From Chrysomallon squamiferum (lineage: Eukaryota; Mollusca; Gastropoda; Neomphalida; Peltospiridae), in assembly GCA_012295275.1 (NCBI GenBank), contig CM022667.1:19711910-19775909 (forward strand): a DNA stretch of 64,000 bases, in the 5' to 3' direction. A model generated the notes under the pieces. That model was not told the origin of the DNA and did not search any database. It saw only the letters and a program-made list of their open reading frames with translations. Both the position numbers and the translations under genes were made by a program. Of the stretch, positions 24,668-37,000 are shown piece by piece. The stretch's first letter is position 1, and each line of letters starts with the position of its first letter.

Positions 24668-24987
24668 AGCTCCCCCCCCCACCTTTTGTAAACCCAGTGC
24701 TGCTACTGTATTGGAATCACTTTTTACACAGCCCTTTTCACAGACATTTTAATAGCTTCGGACATTGCCTTTTTGTGTTTTTCATATGTTGTGTGATGTA
24801 TACATGGTGAACCCAGTCACCAACAGAGATGACGAAGTCCTGAAAATCCTACACCACTATCCATCGTTCCTCCGAATTATTGTAATCTCGGACTGGTAAC
24901 CTCGGCCCTCTAGTGATATCGGCTCCCTTATATAATTGTAGAGTAAGGTACCCGCAAAATAACCATTAGCAGTAGTAAACAACAATA

Positions 24988-26640
24988 CTAAAGATTTTTT
25001 GGCAAAAAGAGATTTATTGCGACATATATACAGTGATCACATGATACAATTGTAGTACTGGATGTGTTTATTGTACAAGTCTGTACGTAAAATTTGAACT
25101 GCACTGCGTGTTCCATTGACATATTCTCCCCAATATGCGTGGTCAGCATATAGAACGGCTTGTTTAGCCTGTTGTGCCATCCCTCGACATCATTGTTTGT
25201 TCTGATGCTAAGTCCATAGACCCTCAAGGCTGTTGGTGGCCACACGGTGTTGGCGATCCATGTTTTCCTCACGTATTTCACGAGGGATTTTAGGCTGTCA
25301 GTAGAGGCCTCTCTTTGTAACTGTCCAAACAATGCAGGGAAGTGGTTTGCGGCAAAAAACAAAGCGCCATCATTTTACTTATGTATTTAAACGTGCCATC
25401 GTCGGTTTGGTATGCCTGTTGCACTCCTAATTGCTGCACATTCCGGTACACTGCCTGTGTGAAATGAAACGCGCAACCTAGCACTTGGACTCCTGACATA
25501 ACACAGGCCACAGCTCTCCACGTAACTTCTTTGTAGTTCTCAATCACTTGCTGGACTTGCGGCGGTGACATGAGTATTTCCAGGATAGCACGAAATATGG
25601 AGACATAATCCTGCTTTGACCTACGTGACATCGTGCTGGTCACAAGTGGAAATGCTTTTGTGGAGTCTTCGTGCCTCACAAAAGTATGGATACTAAACAT
25701 TTGGATAAATGATTTTCTGACCACTTAAAAGGTGGCGTCCATATATCTCGTTTTAGCCTTAGCCAGAAGTTGCAGTTGTTCATCTGTGGCAAATATAATG
25801 TGTCGTGTGTTGTTTAATGTTATATCCTTGCGGAGGAAATTCTGTGGAATATGCTCTTCATTCAGAACGAAATCTAAGTTGAGGGGATCTTTCGGTCCCA
25901 GTTTCTGGCGATGTAGTCTGTGAATTTGAGTGCGGGACAAGGTTCTTCATCTGGCAAATAATCACAGATAAGCTCTTGGACGATGGATCCGGCGGACTGG
26001 AAAAGGGTTTTCATGTGCTTTTTCTTTGGCAAGACATGCTATGGACGCAGCAATATCGGAATCAGGCTGCGGTGGATGGAGGTGATCCCGTAGGCCTCGA
26101 GAAAATTCTCCACCAAACTCGCGCACTGTCGCAGGGCGCTATATGTGCTTGTTGCGGACTGAGCATCGCCAAGTGGTAGAAGCACTATACTTTTTCTTGA
26201 CTGTAAATGAATAACCAAGAGTATCAAACAGTTTATCTTTTCCACGGATAGATGTTTAGCATACATCTTTGTACTGGATTTCATGACCAGCGGCGGGTAC
26301 ATATAATGGGGTGGAATCAATCAAAGATGATTCGTTTAAATCTAACGGCAACTGATCATAATGGGGAATTTCCATGGGTATAGGAGACATCGGTGTGGGA
26401 GTTCTTGGCTGAGGCGTTGGGGTCCTTGGCATCGATGCATGAGAGTTTGTGTGACCAAATCACACACCCTCTGGATTGCAGCAAACCTCTTACAGCCTGT
26501 CGGTTTAGCAGTTGAGAGATGTCAGTGTTACATGTATGGTAATGACAAACATCACACTGGAGAGCTTCCTGTCGAGGACGTACAGAACGATGACAAGCTG
26601 TGCTTGGATCTGGCACATCGAGTGCTGCTTGTGCCATGTC
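24988..26640 (-). pseudogene. Degenerate MULE-type DNA transposase
   Basis: Minus-strand frames in order: an N-terminal cysteine/histidine segment (QCDVCHYHTCNT) near 26,560; a proline-rich linker near 26,370; a segment from 25,940 ending RYMDATF; a transposase core with TFVRHEDSTKAFPLVTS, then GCAFHFTQAVYRNVQQLG; and a C-terminal part with NNDVEGWHNRLN. The DATF...GCAFHF...VEGWHNRLN series is typical of animal Mutator-like (MULE/FLYWCH-associated) transposases. It is broken: a stop follows DATF (about 25,725), frames change near 25,350, and the linker and N-terminal parts sit in different frames with stops. No terminal inverted repeats or target duplication were found by eye, so element ends are unknown. 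It lies between SPG7 and WRNIP1 and looks inactive. Confidence 0.8.
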
Positions 26641-27779
26641 GTTAGAATACCATATCAGGATGGATCGATATCAGTTATAATGTAGGAGTGGTAGCTTTGT
26701 ATTTAAGAACGAAATGATATACTTCCAACCCACGACCATATCCTTTTATAGTTGCATTAGATTGACTACTTTGATAAATCGAGCTGTATGTAATGGTTCG
26801 CAAATCACTGATTGCAATTAGGTTTATGGGCACGGCACACATTAATAGTTTATGGAGCGAAGTACTTGGAGTAGAGGTACTCGGAGTAGACGTAGACCTA
26901 CTCAGAGTAGAGGCACTTAGAGTAGATGTATGCCTACTCGGAGTAGGTCTTCTAGTGAGAATGGCATGTGTGAATGTGACAACTTCCTATGTATAGTAAA
27001 TACAGCTAGGCAGAGCAATAGTGTTGTGTGTGTGAGTGTGCGAGCGCGTGTATGTATGTAAGTTTTTCACCCACATGCTCATTCACGCCAAGTAACACAG
27101 TTTATACTATATATTCCGTCTTTATTAAATCCAACAACATCTATATTTTACAGTCTAGATGATACTGCTTGGCTAATACCGTTATTACTATTAACTCAGT
27201 AATAATCATTAAAACCGAACTTAATTAAAGAGAACCGAGACAGATCCGTATATGTCAAAACGGTTCCAAATCGCTGAACTTTACAAAGCGTTTTTACACG
27301 CAGGCAGCTCTGCCATCTAGGGAGTAGGAAATCATTCCGAATTAAGATCTCCAACAATTTAAAAGGGGCCGATATTACCAGTCCCAAATGACCATTGACC
27401 GTTCCTCCATCCAGTCGTCTGATAGTGGTGAGAGGAAATCTGCTTCACGATTTGATGACAATGTGTCATTGTGCACCTTTTCACAAGTGGCACAAACTGT
27501 CTTCAGATTGACAACAGGGCCATGCAATTGATCAGTTATTAATAATTATACATGAGGATTCTGAACATGACACTTTTGGACAAGTTTTCAGACACGCCAC
27601 CTGCATAAAAAAACAGGTGTCATCAGTATTAAATGGACGATGATGTTCATCTTCATCTTCGATTTCCAAAACATGTTCCAATTTTCTTTTGGAAGTCGGT
27701 TTCCGAGTATAAATTAAAGGGGCATAACTCTACATATCTGAACAACTTCATTACACCGTGATCATAAGGATTTGTTAAA
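26641..27779. other. Intergenic region and WRNIP1 upstream sequence
   Basis: No gene recognised. It includes a small GGAGTAGA-type tandem repeat (26,868-26,945), short GT runs near 27,025, and the sequence upstream of the WRNIP1 start, which must contain its promoter; no core promoter motif can be named. Somewhat higher GC than the introns may reflect more transposon remnants. Confidence 0.5.
26868..26945 (+). repeat. Two-copy 36-bp higher-order repeat built of GGAGTAGA units
   Basis: The core (G/A)GAGTAGA recurs with alternating 15- and 21-base spacing, giving two diverged 36-bp blocks, each ending in CCTACTC. Because CTACTC is close to the reverse complement of GAGTAG, the array can also form small hairpins. 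Confidence 0.65.
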
Positions 27780-30700
27780 ATGGACGAAAACTCTAAAACA
27801 GATTGTCCCGTTTGTGGCAAGGTATACCCTGTGACATTAATAACAAATCATGTGAATGACTGCTTAAACAATTCATCTCAGGAAAACGAAACATCAAAAA
27901 GTCTTGGAAAGCGTAAATCTGAAGCAGCCGACACGATCTCAGCGTGGAGTTTCCTAGCGACAAAATCCACAAAATCGACATCCAACGTAACAAGCAAGAA
28001 AGTGAAAATAAACGATACCGGTTCCAAAACATCCCCAGATTCCAAGGATATTTACACACATATTAAAGCCTGCTCCAAAAATGAAACTGGTGAGAAAGAT
28101 CTGGCAAATAAAAAAGAAATTACAAATAGCAAATTAAGTACAACAAATTCAGAATCGAATCCTACTTCAAAAGAAGATTTTATTCCATTAGCGGAAAGGA
28201 TGAGACCAAAAACTTTAGAAAACTTTGTTGGACAAGAAAGTGCTATTGGTAAAAACAGTCTACTTTATTCTCTTTTACGCAGTCGGAATATTCCATCAGT
28301 TATTTTATGGGGACCACCAGGATGCGGAAAGGTTTAACTTTGATATATAATTGTTTTATTCATTTTATTCCACTTTTTTTTTTAAAAATAAGTTAGTATA
28401 TAATACACACATAGGAAACAGACGATTGCCAAGAAGTATTAAAAGAATAACTTCTGAGACAAAGGCCTATATAGTTTGCTATAGTGTATAACCTATCACA
28501 TCATACTTAAAGTAGCCACAGAGTTGGAAACATCAATTATTTATTTAAAAAGCAATTGAAGTCAGACATAGTAACACAGACTTATAAACAGATAATGTTA
28601 GGACCAATTAAAAGTATACTGAAAAACTTTCTAGTAGAATGTTTGATGTAATATTGGTTAAATGTCTCATTTTGTTTAATAAAATAACTTGGACACATTA
28701 GTATTTTATTAATTCAGACTTTTCAGTTATCAGCCAGAGAATTTTTTTGACATATTTTCTAAATTCTGATTATTGTGTATTTTATATATTTTGTTTTCTA
28801 TATTAGTTACCAGAAGTGTCAAACTGTTTGAATGTTTTAAAAAGTACAGTGCAGAATTGAAATAATAAAATTGTGTTTCATGTTTGTTATTTCAGACCAC
28901 TCTGGCAAGGATTGTTGCAAACAACTGTAAAAGTTATGGCAATGTGAAATTTGTACAGCTGTCAGCAACAACATCAGGAATTAGTGATGTAAAACAAGTT
29001 ATCAGCATTGCAAAAAATGACCAGAAACTGCTGAAACGAAAAACAATTTTGTTTTTAGATGAAATCCACAGATTTAACAAAACACAGCAGGTGTATGTTT
29101 ATATGAACTAAAAATGTATTGTGAAATATTTAGAATTTTAATAAATGTATGCAGTATGACAACAGCTAGTCTGTTTACTTAGTTTACAAAGCAGAAAATA
29201 ATTCAGGTGCACTTAAATGAAAAAACGAATTTTTATTTTTTTATTTTAGCTAAATCAGGATTTTATGCTTTTTCTACAATTTGTTTTCTTGGAAACAAAT
29301 TGATAAATATTAAATTAGAAAGAAATTTTGTTTTAATCTTTTTTTTGTGCATATTATAAAATTATTTTTCTGTTATGAAATAAGGTAACAAGACTTTTAT
29401 TATTATTTGTATGTGAGATTTTACTATTGTCATGTTTTTTACTTTAACAGGATTCCTTACTTCCACATGTAGAAGATGGAACTATAGTACTGATAGGGGC
29501 AACGACAGAGAATCCATCCTTTCAAGTAAACAGTGCACTACTTAGCAGGTGCAGAGTTATTGTCCTGGAGAAATTATCAAATGAAGCTGTAGAAAAAATT
29601 TTGTACAGAGCAGTTGAACAGATGAATGTTCATGTCATTGACAGTGACAATGAAATTGATGGTGATGATGATGATGATGAAGACATAACAGAAAGGTTTA
29701 TCTAAATTCAATTTGTTTCTGTTATAACATTTCATTTCTTAGATTAATAGAAACTACATACACTAAAATAACTAATGACAGTATTTGATCTTCAGAGAAA
29801 TATAATTTAAAGTTTAGCTTTTGAAACTGCTTGTTAATATGTCAGTATATATCTCTGTACAAAATCTTGCAGTAGTGAGCGTTCAATTTCCAACTGTTAG
29901 GTTAGCTTCATGAAATGAAAACTTGTCATGCTGATTGAGCTTTAAACCAAACAAAACAACACGAGGCTGATACAGTCTCGATTGAATTATTTAACTTGAA
30001 TTTATTTACAGCTGTTGCATGCGTCAAGCAAAATTTTTAAAAACAAAAATACTGATTAAAATTATTAATATGAGAATTTGTATTTCCTTTCTTCCAGATA
30101 CCACTGTTTTCTGTCTTGCAATTTTAATTTTTATTATTATTTTTTTAAATATTTTATCTGCAGACCGTCAGTGTGGATAGAAGATGAGGCTTTGAAGGCT
30201 TTGGCTCTTCTGTGTGACGGAGATGGGCGGACTGCGTTAAATGGCCTCCAGATGGCAGTTGAATCGAGAGTAGCAGATTTCAACCAGCAGAGTAATTCAG
30301 ACACACACAAAGTTATCATCACTATTGAACACATCAAGAAAGGTCTGGAAAGATCTCATGTCCCATACGACAAAACAGGTTAGATCAAAATATGCTTAAT
30401 AAAAAAACACAAAATTTGTATATGTCTTGACAATACACACAAATCATTAGTAAAATACCATTGTTTGTTTAGAAACAGCAGATTATGTTTCTAAAATAAT
30501 ACCAATCTGATATAATGTAGTCTGCCTGATATAAGCTTTGATATAATCATAACTGTTGAGTTGTTGAATTAAGCAATATAATTTATAATTATTTATGTTC
30601 AGTGCTAAAAGTTTAAAAAATAATAAATTTAGTGATTTTAACTTGGCTGTACAGGAGAGGAACATTACAACTGTATCTCAGCGATGCACAAGTCAGTGCG

Positions 30701-32237
30701 TGGATCTGATGCCAGTGCGACGTTGTACTGGATGGCCAGGATGTTGGAAGGTGGTGAAACTCCTCTCTATGTTGCCAGGCGACTTGTCAGAATGGCAAGT
30801 GAAGATATTGGTCAGTTCATGTAATTTTCTTTATGATTCTTGACAGGGATTACTAATAACAGATATTTTCTTTTTGTTTGTGTAAAACCTTTTAAAGTAG
30901 CAATAAAATAATCACAGTAATATACTAAAGCATCATGTTAACTTTTTTTCCATTTCTTTTCATGTCATTTCATATATGCATTTTTAATAAACTGGAGGTA
31001 ACTCCAATCTGAATTTTTAAGTTATTAAATTTGTATCGAGTTAATTCAGGTTATATTTTTTCAGTCCTTAATAATAATGTGATATGCTCAAAAGAAACTA
31101 GTAATTAAATTATTTACTTCATGATATGCAATACAATTATCATTTTACAGGCTTAGCTGATCCCTCTGCATTATTGCAAGCAGTAGCCACATACCAGGCA
31201 TGTCATTTTATTGGTATGCCAGAATGTGAGGTGTGTTTTATTTTATTCCAGGTGATGATTTGTTTAATAGAGTATGAAGCCCACTATTCACAACAATATG
31301 TGGGTTACTCTTATGTATTAGATCAACAGGTTATTTATAATTAACTGAAACCACAGTTACACCAGTCATATGTCATTGCCATTTGGAAATAACATAAGTG
31401 GGAATACAAGAAAGCAGAGAACACATCTTCATGTTTGAAATAAAAAAATAATATAAAAGCATGCTACACTATACCAACTGGTACACATTGTAAACTGCTG
31501 TGTACGTCTTCAAAGTGATGTTTACAACTGTAATATCAAACACATTTATTGTTCTGTTCTCATTTCAATTATATATTTATAAGTGCCAAACAAAACAAAT
31601 TTAAGCATAATGATAAATATTAATTTTCACCTGCTAATTTTTTTATGTAATTATTTAATACAGGTGATTCTAGCTCAGTGTGCAACATACCTGGCCCGAG
31701 CACCCAAGTCTGTAGAAGTGTACGAAGCTTACGGCAAAGCTAAGGCAGCAGTGAAGAACCATGAAGGACCTCTTCCTTCAGTTCCACTTCATCTGAGAAA
31801 TGCTCCTACATCTCTGATGAAAAACTTAGGTAACATTTTTTATTATTTTCTATATATAACTATAGTTTGGGACAAACTTATAACATAAGGCATCTATTTG
31901 GAATTATAACTGTGCAAACATTTACGACATAAATTTGTTCTACTGTTTAGCTGATGTTTTCCCCATTAAAACAAATAACTCATATCTGATTTATAAAAGG
32001 TTTTTCTCTTAAGGTAAAGTTGATCACTGATAAAAGTAGCTCATGGAGTACTGCTTTCGGGTTTCTGTCTTGTATATAACAGTAATCTAATAATTGTTAA
32101 TATTGTTATCTTGTTAATAAACATCTACTTCTAATACAGGTTATGGAAAAGGCTACAAGTACAATCCAGATTTCTCTGAACCTGTGGATCAGACATACTT
32201 GCCAGAATGTTTAACAGACACAGACTTCTTTGAATAA
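27780..32237 (+). CDS. WRNIP1: WRNIP1, AAA+ ATPase of replication fork maintenance
   Basis: Exons: 27780-28331, 28896-29090, 29451-29695, 30164-30378, 30655-30810, 31151-31230, 31664-31829, 32140-32237; 1707 nt, 568 residues, in frame throughout. The N-terminus has a UBZ4-type finger (CPVCGK, then H and C, about residues 10-28), which in relatives binds ubiquitin. A low-complexity Ser/Lys linker follows, then a clamp-loader-like AAA+ core: Walker A GPPGCGKT (across the first intron), Walker [13 protein letters not shown], sensor region GATTENPSF, and the MgsA/WRNIP1 C-terminal part with [29 protein letters not shown] and PLHLRNAPT. Family role: nuclear, acts with Werner helicase, PCNA and polymerase delta at stalled forks. 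An acidic Asp run in exon 3 is a species-level insertion. The start is the first ATG before the zinc finger. A poly-A signal AATAAA lies at 32,546. Confidence 0.96.
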
Positions 32238-33552
32238 GGCAGTGAAGAGAACATTGACTTTCACGTATTTAAATGATTTAGCATTAAAACAAAATAACAA
32301 AAACAAGATGTCAAAAAAGAAAGATAGTGTAAATAAGAATATGTTGAAAAAAATGGATTTCACGAGTCATGGTATTTGAAGAAAGGATGTTTTTGAAATA
32401 GAAAAATTGATAAGAAAGGGATATTTTTTTATCAGCACCCTCAGGAATCAGTTGACATTGGTAACTTTGTATTATAATAATTAACTAATTCATGTCATTA
32501 TCTGTATCATGTCAATATTATTTCAAAATAATGTCAAAATATTGTAATAAATGTGTACAAAATGGCAGTTGATTTCTTTTTATCATTTTTAAAATAATTC
32601 TTTAATACAAGTGTTTTGCACATTATGAACATTTAATGTATTTATTTATTTATAAACCAACTTACACTATGTTGTTATATACATTCACACTTTAGTTTTA
32701 ATTTTAAAACTTTCATACTGCGAGTACATACATGCATAGATGTGTTTAACTTTCAAGGGTTGCTAAATAGTTAAATATTTCTCCATAATATTAATATACA
32801 CAAATACATAGCAATTATATAAATTCATCCATCTATAAATATACATAGACATTTATACAACCCCCCCCAAAAAAAAGTTGGAAATTTGATATGATAAAAA
32901 TTTAATGTAATATTTGTTAATATTCATATTTTAAGTCCCAAATGTTGTGCATTTGACTAACATGTTAAAACCATTTCTATGTCTAAATTAAAATAAATAA
33001 ATAAAAGAAAGTGAAGAAAACTTTCCCTACGTGCAATATTATTTAAATATGGTGCCTATTTTTAACAAATGTGACCAGTACTTACAAAATGCTAAATGTA
33101 TCAACTCATTAATATGTTTGGAGAAACTTGTTAATTTAATAATCATCTTTTTTCTTTCCTTTTTATTATTATTATTATTATTATTAAAACAAAATTTAAA
33201 CTGAATATTTCGTTCATGCGTTAATAATGATACAAATACAGATTATGTAAACAAAATCTTCGTTGTAAAATACTATTACAATCAAAAGTTTATTTTTATA
33301 TTGATAAAATGAATACTCTATTCAACTTTAATCAAATACCAGTTCATAGAAATGGTTTGGATATTATCGGTTAAAAATACAAGACGTATTCATTAATGTT
33401 GACTTTTACAAGTCTCAAGGTAATCTAACAATGACATAATTATAATATAATCATTATTCAATTTATTGATTATTGGTTATTTTTTTTTTTTTTACATTTT
33501 AATTGAAAATGAATAACTGATAAATGAATTTTAAAAGTTTTTTTTAAAATTA

Positions 33553-33596
<44 letters not shown>

Positions 33597-34053
33597 TCTT
33601 GTTGTTGTTGTTTTGTCAGAATATTTAAATAACTAAAACAACTGAATCGCGTTCTTATTAACGAGCACTCACAGTTGACTTGTTAATAGTATCATCCAAG
33701 GGAAATAACTGCATTGCAAGACCTAAATTATTGTCCGGAGGGACTAGTTATTTTAATATAACATGAGTAAATATTCAACAGCAACAACCAAAAGTATCAT
33801 GTTATGATATAATCTTTGTCACGAAATATATCTGCTATTATTGGTTATATTTTATCTTAACCATTGTGCAATTTTAAATCAATGTTTATGAAGTTTTATT
33901 GTATAGTGCTTACCAACACGAACTGATCCAAGAAAATGGCAGCGTCCTGACTATCAAATTTTATCTGATCACTTTCACTTCATGTTTTGGACTTGACACA
34001 AAATATTTAATATTCGTAATCTGTTCTATATTGTTTTGATACTCCTCATCAGA
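32238..34053. other. WRNIP1 3' UTR and WRNIP1-METTL3 intergenic region
   Basis: AT-rich sequence with a poly-A signal at 32,546-32,551, an ATT trinucleotide array near 33,554-33,592 and other homopolymers. The METTL3 promoter must lie in the right part. No additional gene or RNA was recognised. Confidence 0.6.
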
Positions 34054-37000
34054 ATGTCCGATACATGGGAGGATTTGCAAGCGATCAAGAGTCGCCAAAG
34101 CAGTCTTCGAGAAAAAATGCGGCAGCGCAAAAAGGAGCGCGCTGGAATGGTAGCTCAGCTGGCCTCCGTAATACCAGAAACAGCAATTGGAAATGGTATT
34201 AACTACGTATGATACGAAATATTTAATGATACAGTGAGAAAATATTTTATTAAAAAGCCATATGAATAATGACATTGTAAAATACTTTCACTGTATGGCG
34301 AGAGAAAAAATAACGACAAAAAATAATAATTAAAACAAAAAAAGCACAGAAAAAAATACTAAAAAAGGAGAGTTTAAAGTCATTTTAACTTGACGACAAT
34401 TAAATAAATCTACCATTTTATAGAAATAATATAAATATGAATTGCGTTTGTTTGTTATGTTTTTAGTTGCTTTTGTTTAAAAAATTAATAATAATAGTAA
34501 ATAAACAAATAAATAAAAATACAAACTAGACATAAAGTATTGCAGTAATAATAATGAAAGACTAGACTAGCATGTATCTATCCACTGTTTACATATACAT
34601 TTCTGGATCTCAAGAAAACATTTTGAGGAAGCCTTGTGTACCTGTACTTAATTATGTCTTATATTGAATTTACAGCAGTAAAGCCTGATATACTGGCACC
34701 ATCAACCAAATCAACAAGCCCCACAAAAAACACATCAGAAACTGCAGTACCAGATACTCCTAAAATAGAACCTGATATAGAAAAAAAGCTTCTGCTGGTG
34801 TTATGTGACATTGACCTCGAGATTCCATCAGAGGCTCATGTTATAGCTAAGCAGACGTCAAAACTCCTTCGCCGTGAAGTCAAGTTGCAGGTCATTGAAC
34901 AGCTTCTTCAGAAATTTGAGGCTCAGCAGATGTTAAGGTAATTATAGCTATTTTGCTTCTTATGTAATTCCACTCTCCATATTTTTGACAGTCATTAAAT
35001 TTCAGAAGGTAGACTTTAACAAGCATGAACATATATCAACAGTAACAAATTGTTTTACGGGAAATAGATTTTACATAATCATGATAATGCCAGAACATTT
35101 AAAGTTTTTGTAAGTTTCTTCTCCGAGTGCATTAGATATCATGACATCACAACTGTCTGTGTCTGTCTAGCTAGCTATTCTACATTATTCAGTAGATAAA
35201 TAAATATTTTTTATACATGGATAGTGTAAAAACTGTTACATCACGTCTTGAGATTTAATTCATATAATAAATATTAATAATAAAAATATTTATCAAAAAT
35301 ATTCACTAAAATAGAAGCAAAATTATTTTGTTGAAAGTGGCTGCTGCAATGACCTATCAGCTTTTAATTAAAATAAACAGCTACCATTGTAAATAAAACC
35401 CAGAAAAACAAAAGATATTTTGAGGACAAAGTTTTATGAGTTTTTATTTTAATTTTAGCATCTTTGTTAAGGAGTCTGGTGGAGCAAACACTTTCACAGT
35501 TACCTCAGTTGATATATCAAAGGTAGGTAACAATATTTCTTTTTTTAAATTGTATAGCTGTATTTCTAAGACTTAATTTAAATTATTATTATATTTTTTT
35601 CAATTTACAGTGTAAATACATAAAAAAGAGAGAAATAAAAAATAATACTTAATAATTATTAGTGTTAATTGTGTTTGGATTTGATAATACATCAGTATTA
35701 AATCTGAAAACAAAGTCAGTTAATTTTCAGATCCAGAGAAAGGTTTCTGTTGTGAAATAATTATTTTTATTTTATTTCATGCTGTCTACCATGAAAAATA
35801 TCCTTCACTGTGGTATTAGGAAAGTGAACTGCTTTTTAAAGTCTCTCATAAATGTCTGCTGTAATATTAATTCATAAACTGTTCCAGTAATAAAAACAAA
35901 AATAGCAAGTAACAATGTTCTTTCCTTACAGCTTACTGCCTTTAGTGAAGGCCAGGATGGGAAATCAAAGAAGCGGAAACGAGATAGGTAAAATAAATTA
36001 TTGATTTAAAATACTGTTTTAAAATACTGTTTTTACATTATTAACATTTATTTTTGACAAAACATATCCAGATTCTGTTCTTTTAATTTTATTCCCCCCC
36101 CCCTGTTTTGCAGCTCTGAAGAAGAACATGTTCCTAATGCCAAACAGCAGAAACATGACAAAGGAATTTCTCAAGTAGATGACAGCATTGAGGCAAGTTT
36201 TATATATAACTGTGAAATGATTTTCTGTTCTTTATTTTACAGTGAGATTATTTAATTATAAGAAAATATATTGAGTTTTAAATATTTTGAGATGATCTTT
36301 TTCTCACATGTATATTTCTCTTTAAATATGTCACATTTTTTTTAACATTTGCTTTTAATTTTTTGATATGTTTACATTTGTCTCTATCTGTAAATTACAG
36401 AGTTTGTTGTCCATGCAGTCAGCAAAAGAAAAAGAAGAAAAGAAAATGAATGAAGAAATTTTACAACTTCTGAGCAAACCTACAGCAAAGGTAAATTAAT
36501 TGATTTAACAATACATATGCATGAGATAATTTTTATTTTTGAACTGTCACAAGGATCCAATACAGAGGTTTTCTCAACATGTGATTAAACTAACTGCTTG
36601 CTATTAGTAACACTTTTTCAAAATTGACTTTTATCTAGTGCACTATTGGGTCATACATGTTAAATATCTGACAGAAATCTTTTTATGTTGCAGGTAAATC
36701 AAAAGACAGATTGATTTAACCTGAGTAATTTCAGGAATTAGATCAATGTAATTTTTCTTTAAAAATATTCAACATATGCATTTGGTATTATCACATTAAA
36801 AAGAAATTTCTTTATCTTTTAGGAACAGTACCTGGTTGACAAGTTTAGATCAAGAGGAGGTAAATATTTTCTTCTGTAGTAAAAGCTTAATTAAAATATT
36901 TTATTTAATCTTACATTTCCATTTCTGTGTTGTTATTAGTAATATTACAGCAACTTTACAATTTTTCATTTAAAGCAACAGCTTGGAAATGTAAGGATTT

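Noticed and set aside
24476-24752. Plus-strand 71- and 89-codon frames
   Set aside because: No family resemblance and no splice signals; the minus strand looks more coding-like there.
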